A stretch of 20,470 nt of DNA from a virus: positions 1 through 20,470 of IMG/VR virus record IMGVR_UViG_3300046519_000175; one strand, written 5' to 3'. Below the pieces are notes generated by a model. The model was not told the DNA's origin, did no database searches, and saw only the letters and a program-made list of their open reading frames with translations. Made by a program: the position numbers and the translations under genes. Positions 19,253 to 20,470 of the stretch are shown in pieces; within the stretch, counting starts at the first letter, position 1, and each line of letters opens with the position of its first letter.

Positions 19253-19675
19253 ATGGAAGACTTTTTGGATGCGTGCCAGTCGGCGGTCAAGGGCAACGAG
19301 CCAAAAGCACTGGCCGCGAAGATGGGTGTTCCGCATGTAAGCCTGCTCCAGCGCGCGAACCCCGACAACGATGCACACCACCTGACCATCGAGCACTTGT
19401 ACGGCGTGCTGCTGCACACCGGCGACATGCGCCCCCTGATTGCCTTGGCATCCGAGTTTGGTTTCGACCTAGTTGCCCGCGACAAGCCTGCACCTACCGA
19501 TCTGAATTCGGCGCTGATGCGCCTGCACGTAGATCTCGCAGACGTGACTCGACTGGCCTACGACGCACAGTCGGACGGGCATGTGTGCTCGCGTGAGAAG
19601 TCGGAACTGATCAAGGAAGCCGACGAGGTGATCGTCAGCTTGGAAGTGTTCAAGCAGTCCGTAAAGGTCGCCTGA
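19253..19675 (+). CDS. cII: CII-type phage regulator (CP76 family)
   Basis: The protein is 140 aa. The start MEDFLDACQSAVKGNEPKAL, then AAKMGVPHVSLLQRANPDND and HHLTIEHLYGVLLHTGD follow the CP76-type CII pattern: helices for DNA binding, then an 'LTieel..il..tgd.r.L.alA...g' segment. The last ~55 residues form a helix-rich tail (ELIKEADEVIVSLEVFKQSV). It sits between cro and the replication gene, the cII place in lambdoid maps, so it likely promotes cI establishment. GAGG lies about nine bases before the ATG. A hairpin follows its stop. Confidence 0.85.
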   Translation: MEDFLDACQSAVKGNEPKALAAKMGVPHVSLLQRANPDNDAHHLTIEHLYGVLLHTGDMRPLIALASEFGFDLVARDKPAPTDLNSALMRLHVDLADVTRLAYDAQSDGHVCSREKSELIKEADEVIVSLEVFKQSVKVA

Positions 19676-19683
19676 ATTTCAGA

Positions 19684-19711
19684 CACAAAAAAACCACCGG
19701 GCCTGGTGGTT
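19684..19711 (-). terminator. Hairpin between cII and O, strong only leftward
   Basis: AACCACC (19692-19698) pairs with GGTGGTT (19705-19711). On the minus strand it is followed by a run of seven or more T residues, so it is a good terminator for leftward (antisense) transcripts. On the plus strand only CTT follows, so cII-to-O read-through is likely, perhaps with partial termination. Confidence 0.65.
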
Positions 19712-19740
19712 CTTCAGCAAAGCAGTAAGCGAGAAAAATC

Positions 19741-20470
19741 ATGACAAACATCGTCTCATTTGACAAGTCCCGAGGGTTCACCCGAATGGACAATTCAGTT
19801 ATGGAGGCGCTTTCCACCGTCGACCTGCCTGCGCGCGAGCTTCGTGTTGTCATGGCAATCGCCCGTCAGACAATCGGGTACCAGGTCGAAACGAAGCGCC
19901 TCACTGCCGACGACCTCGGCAAACACACCAACATGCGCCGCGACGTCACGTCGAAGGCAATCAGTCATCTGCTGGAGCGCCGTATCATCTACCGCGTCGG
20001 TGGAAGCCGTGGCGACATCGGCATTTCCCCTGTGTCGGAATGGGTGTTCTATGAAGAAAAACAACAGAGTCTCCCTGAGACCAAAATGTCTCACTGGGAC
20101 AATATCGTCTCACTGAGACAGGAAAAGAGTGAGACCAAAACGGCAACTTCCCTTATTTATAAAAAGAAAGAACCCCCTATAACTCTTCCTTCGGAAGAGA
20201 TTATTACCCCCCAAGCTGAGAAGGCTCAGGCCAAGGCTGATCGCAAAAAGCCGTTCGGCCTTACCAACCTGCTTGCAAACAATCCTCACTGCCTGACCGA
20301 GGGCCTGCTCAAAGACTGGCTGGCCCTGCGCAAGGAGAAAAAAGCCGCCGTCACCGAGACCGTCTGGAACTCGCTGAACGCCGAACTGGTGAAGTGCGCT
20401 GATCTGGGCATCGCTGCTGATGTCGCGATGACTGAAGCGCTCTCCGCTGGCTGGCAGGGGTTCAAGGCAG
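19741..20470 (+). CDS. O: Phage replication protein O (3' end beyond window)
   Basis: At least 243 residues are encoded and the frame is open to the window edge. The N-terminus (MTNIVSFDKSRGFTRMDNSV, ALSTVDLPARELRVVMAIAR, QTIGYQVETKRLTADDLGKH) is the winged-helix domain of phage O initiators (PF04492 type), with a RRDVTSKAISHLLERRIIYR recognition helix region and a wing. A Lys/Thr-rich linker then covers the iteron region, and a second domain begins near residue 175 (LTNLLANNPHCLTEGLLKDW). O would bind the internal iterons and recruit the helicase. The ATG at 19741 has only a weak ribosome site (GCGAG), so translation may depend on the upstream gene. Confidence 0.9.
   Translation, partial: MTNIVSFDKSRGFTRMDNSVMEALSTVDLPARELRVVMAIARQTIGYQVETKRLTADDLGKHTNMRRDVTSKAISHLLERRIIYRVGGSRGDIGISPVSEWVFYEEKQQSLPETKMSHWDNIVSLRQEKSETKTATSLIYKKKEPPITLPSEEIITPQAEKAQAKADRKKPFGLTNLLANNPHCLTEGLLKDWLALRKEKKAAVTETVWNSLNAELVKCADLGIAADVAMTEALSAGWQGFKA
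20069..20180. other. Replication origin candidate inside O: iterons plus A+T-rich stretch
   Basis: Three copies of GTCTCMCTGRGAC start at 20069, 20088 and 20107, exactly 19 bp apart. A fourth partial copy (GTGAGAC) is at 20129-20135. An A+T-rich unwinding candidate follows (about 20150-20175, TTATTTATAAAAAG). This matches the plan of lambda ori, where iterons and an A+T-rich part lie in the middle of gene O. Confidence 0.75.

Noticed and set aside
20069-20135. Possible CRISPR repeats
   Set aside because: Units are only 13 bases with 6-base gaps inside a coding frame, which fits origin iterons, not a CRISPR array.

Overview
The window is the left part of an integrated lambdoid prophage, most likely in a Pseudomonas chromosome. 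It opens inside a tRNA-Pro(GGG) gene and runs through an integration module, an accessory region, a recombination operon and the immunity region into the replication gene O, which is cut by the right edge. The host assignment rests on the G+C-rich sequence, strong GGAGG-type ribosome sites, a DUF1654-like protein (a family typical of Pseudomonadaceae) and the tRNA target. It is an inference, since no database search was possible.

Layout. (1) 1-1903: tRNA 3' end and terminator, then the leftward cassette int / xis / 140-aa gene, joined by 4-base overlaps. (2) 1904-9126: an accessory zone where leftward and rightward genes alternate almost strictly. It holds a DUF4406 protein, two DNA methyltransferases with no recognisable restriction enzyme, two A+T-richer membrane-anchored proteins, an I78-inhibitor-like protein, a small Mu F-like C-terminal domain protein and several unrecognised small genes. 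(3) 9208-12664: a recombination operon with a long coiled-coil protein, a putative single-strand annealing protein and a YqaJ-type exonuclease. (4) 12726-15560: a leftward early operon of small phage proteins, many overlapping by 4 bases (ATGA or GTGA). (5) 15731-18966: a small zinc-finger gene, then an immunity region with two operator clusters (OL-like at 16273-16386, OR-like at 18636-18707). These flank a rightward DUF1654-like gene and a leftward unit made of an S24-type CI repressor and a membrane-anchored protein of unknown family. (6) 18727-20470: Cro-like protein, an antisense-oriented 68-aa gene, a CII (CP76-type) regulator and replication protein O, which carries an iteron origin inside its coding sequence.

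How it works together. CI and Cro would compete at the shared TGWAC-N5-GTWCA operators to set lysogeny or lytic growth. CII would favour establishment of lysogeny. Int and Xis move the genome at the tRNA-Pro site. O binds the iterons to start replication, and the annealing protein with the exonuclease recombines replicating DNA. The methyltransferases probably shield the phage DNA from restriction. The membrane proteins, above all the one co-directional with cI, are candidates for lysogenic-conversion or superinfection-exclusion functions.

The most distinctive signals are the seven related operators in two clusters, three 19-bp-spaced iterons inside O, the alternating-strand gene array with a double GTAACC/GGTTAC palindrome in one divergent promoter region, and the unknown membrane protein downstream of cI.
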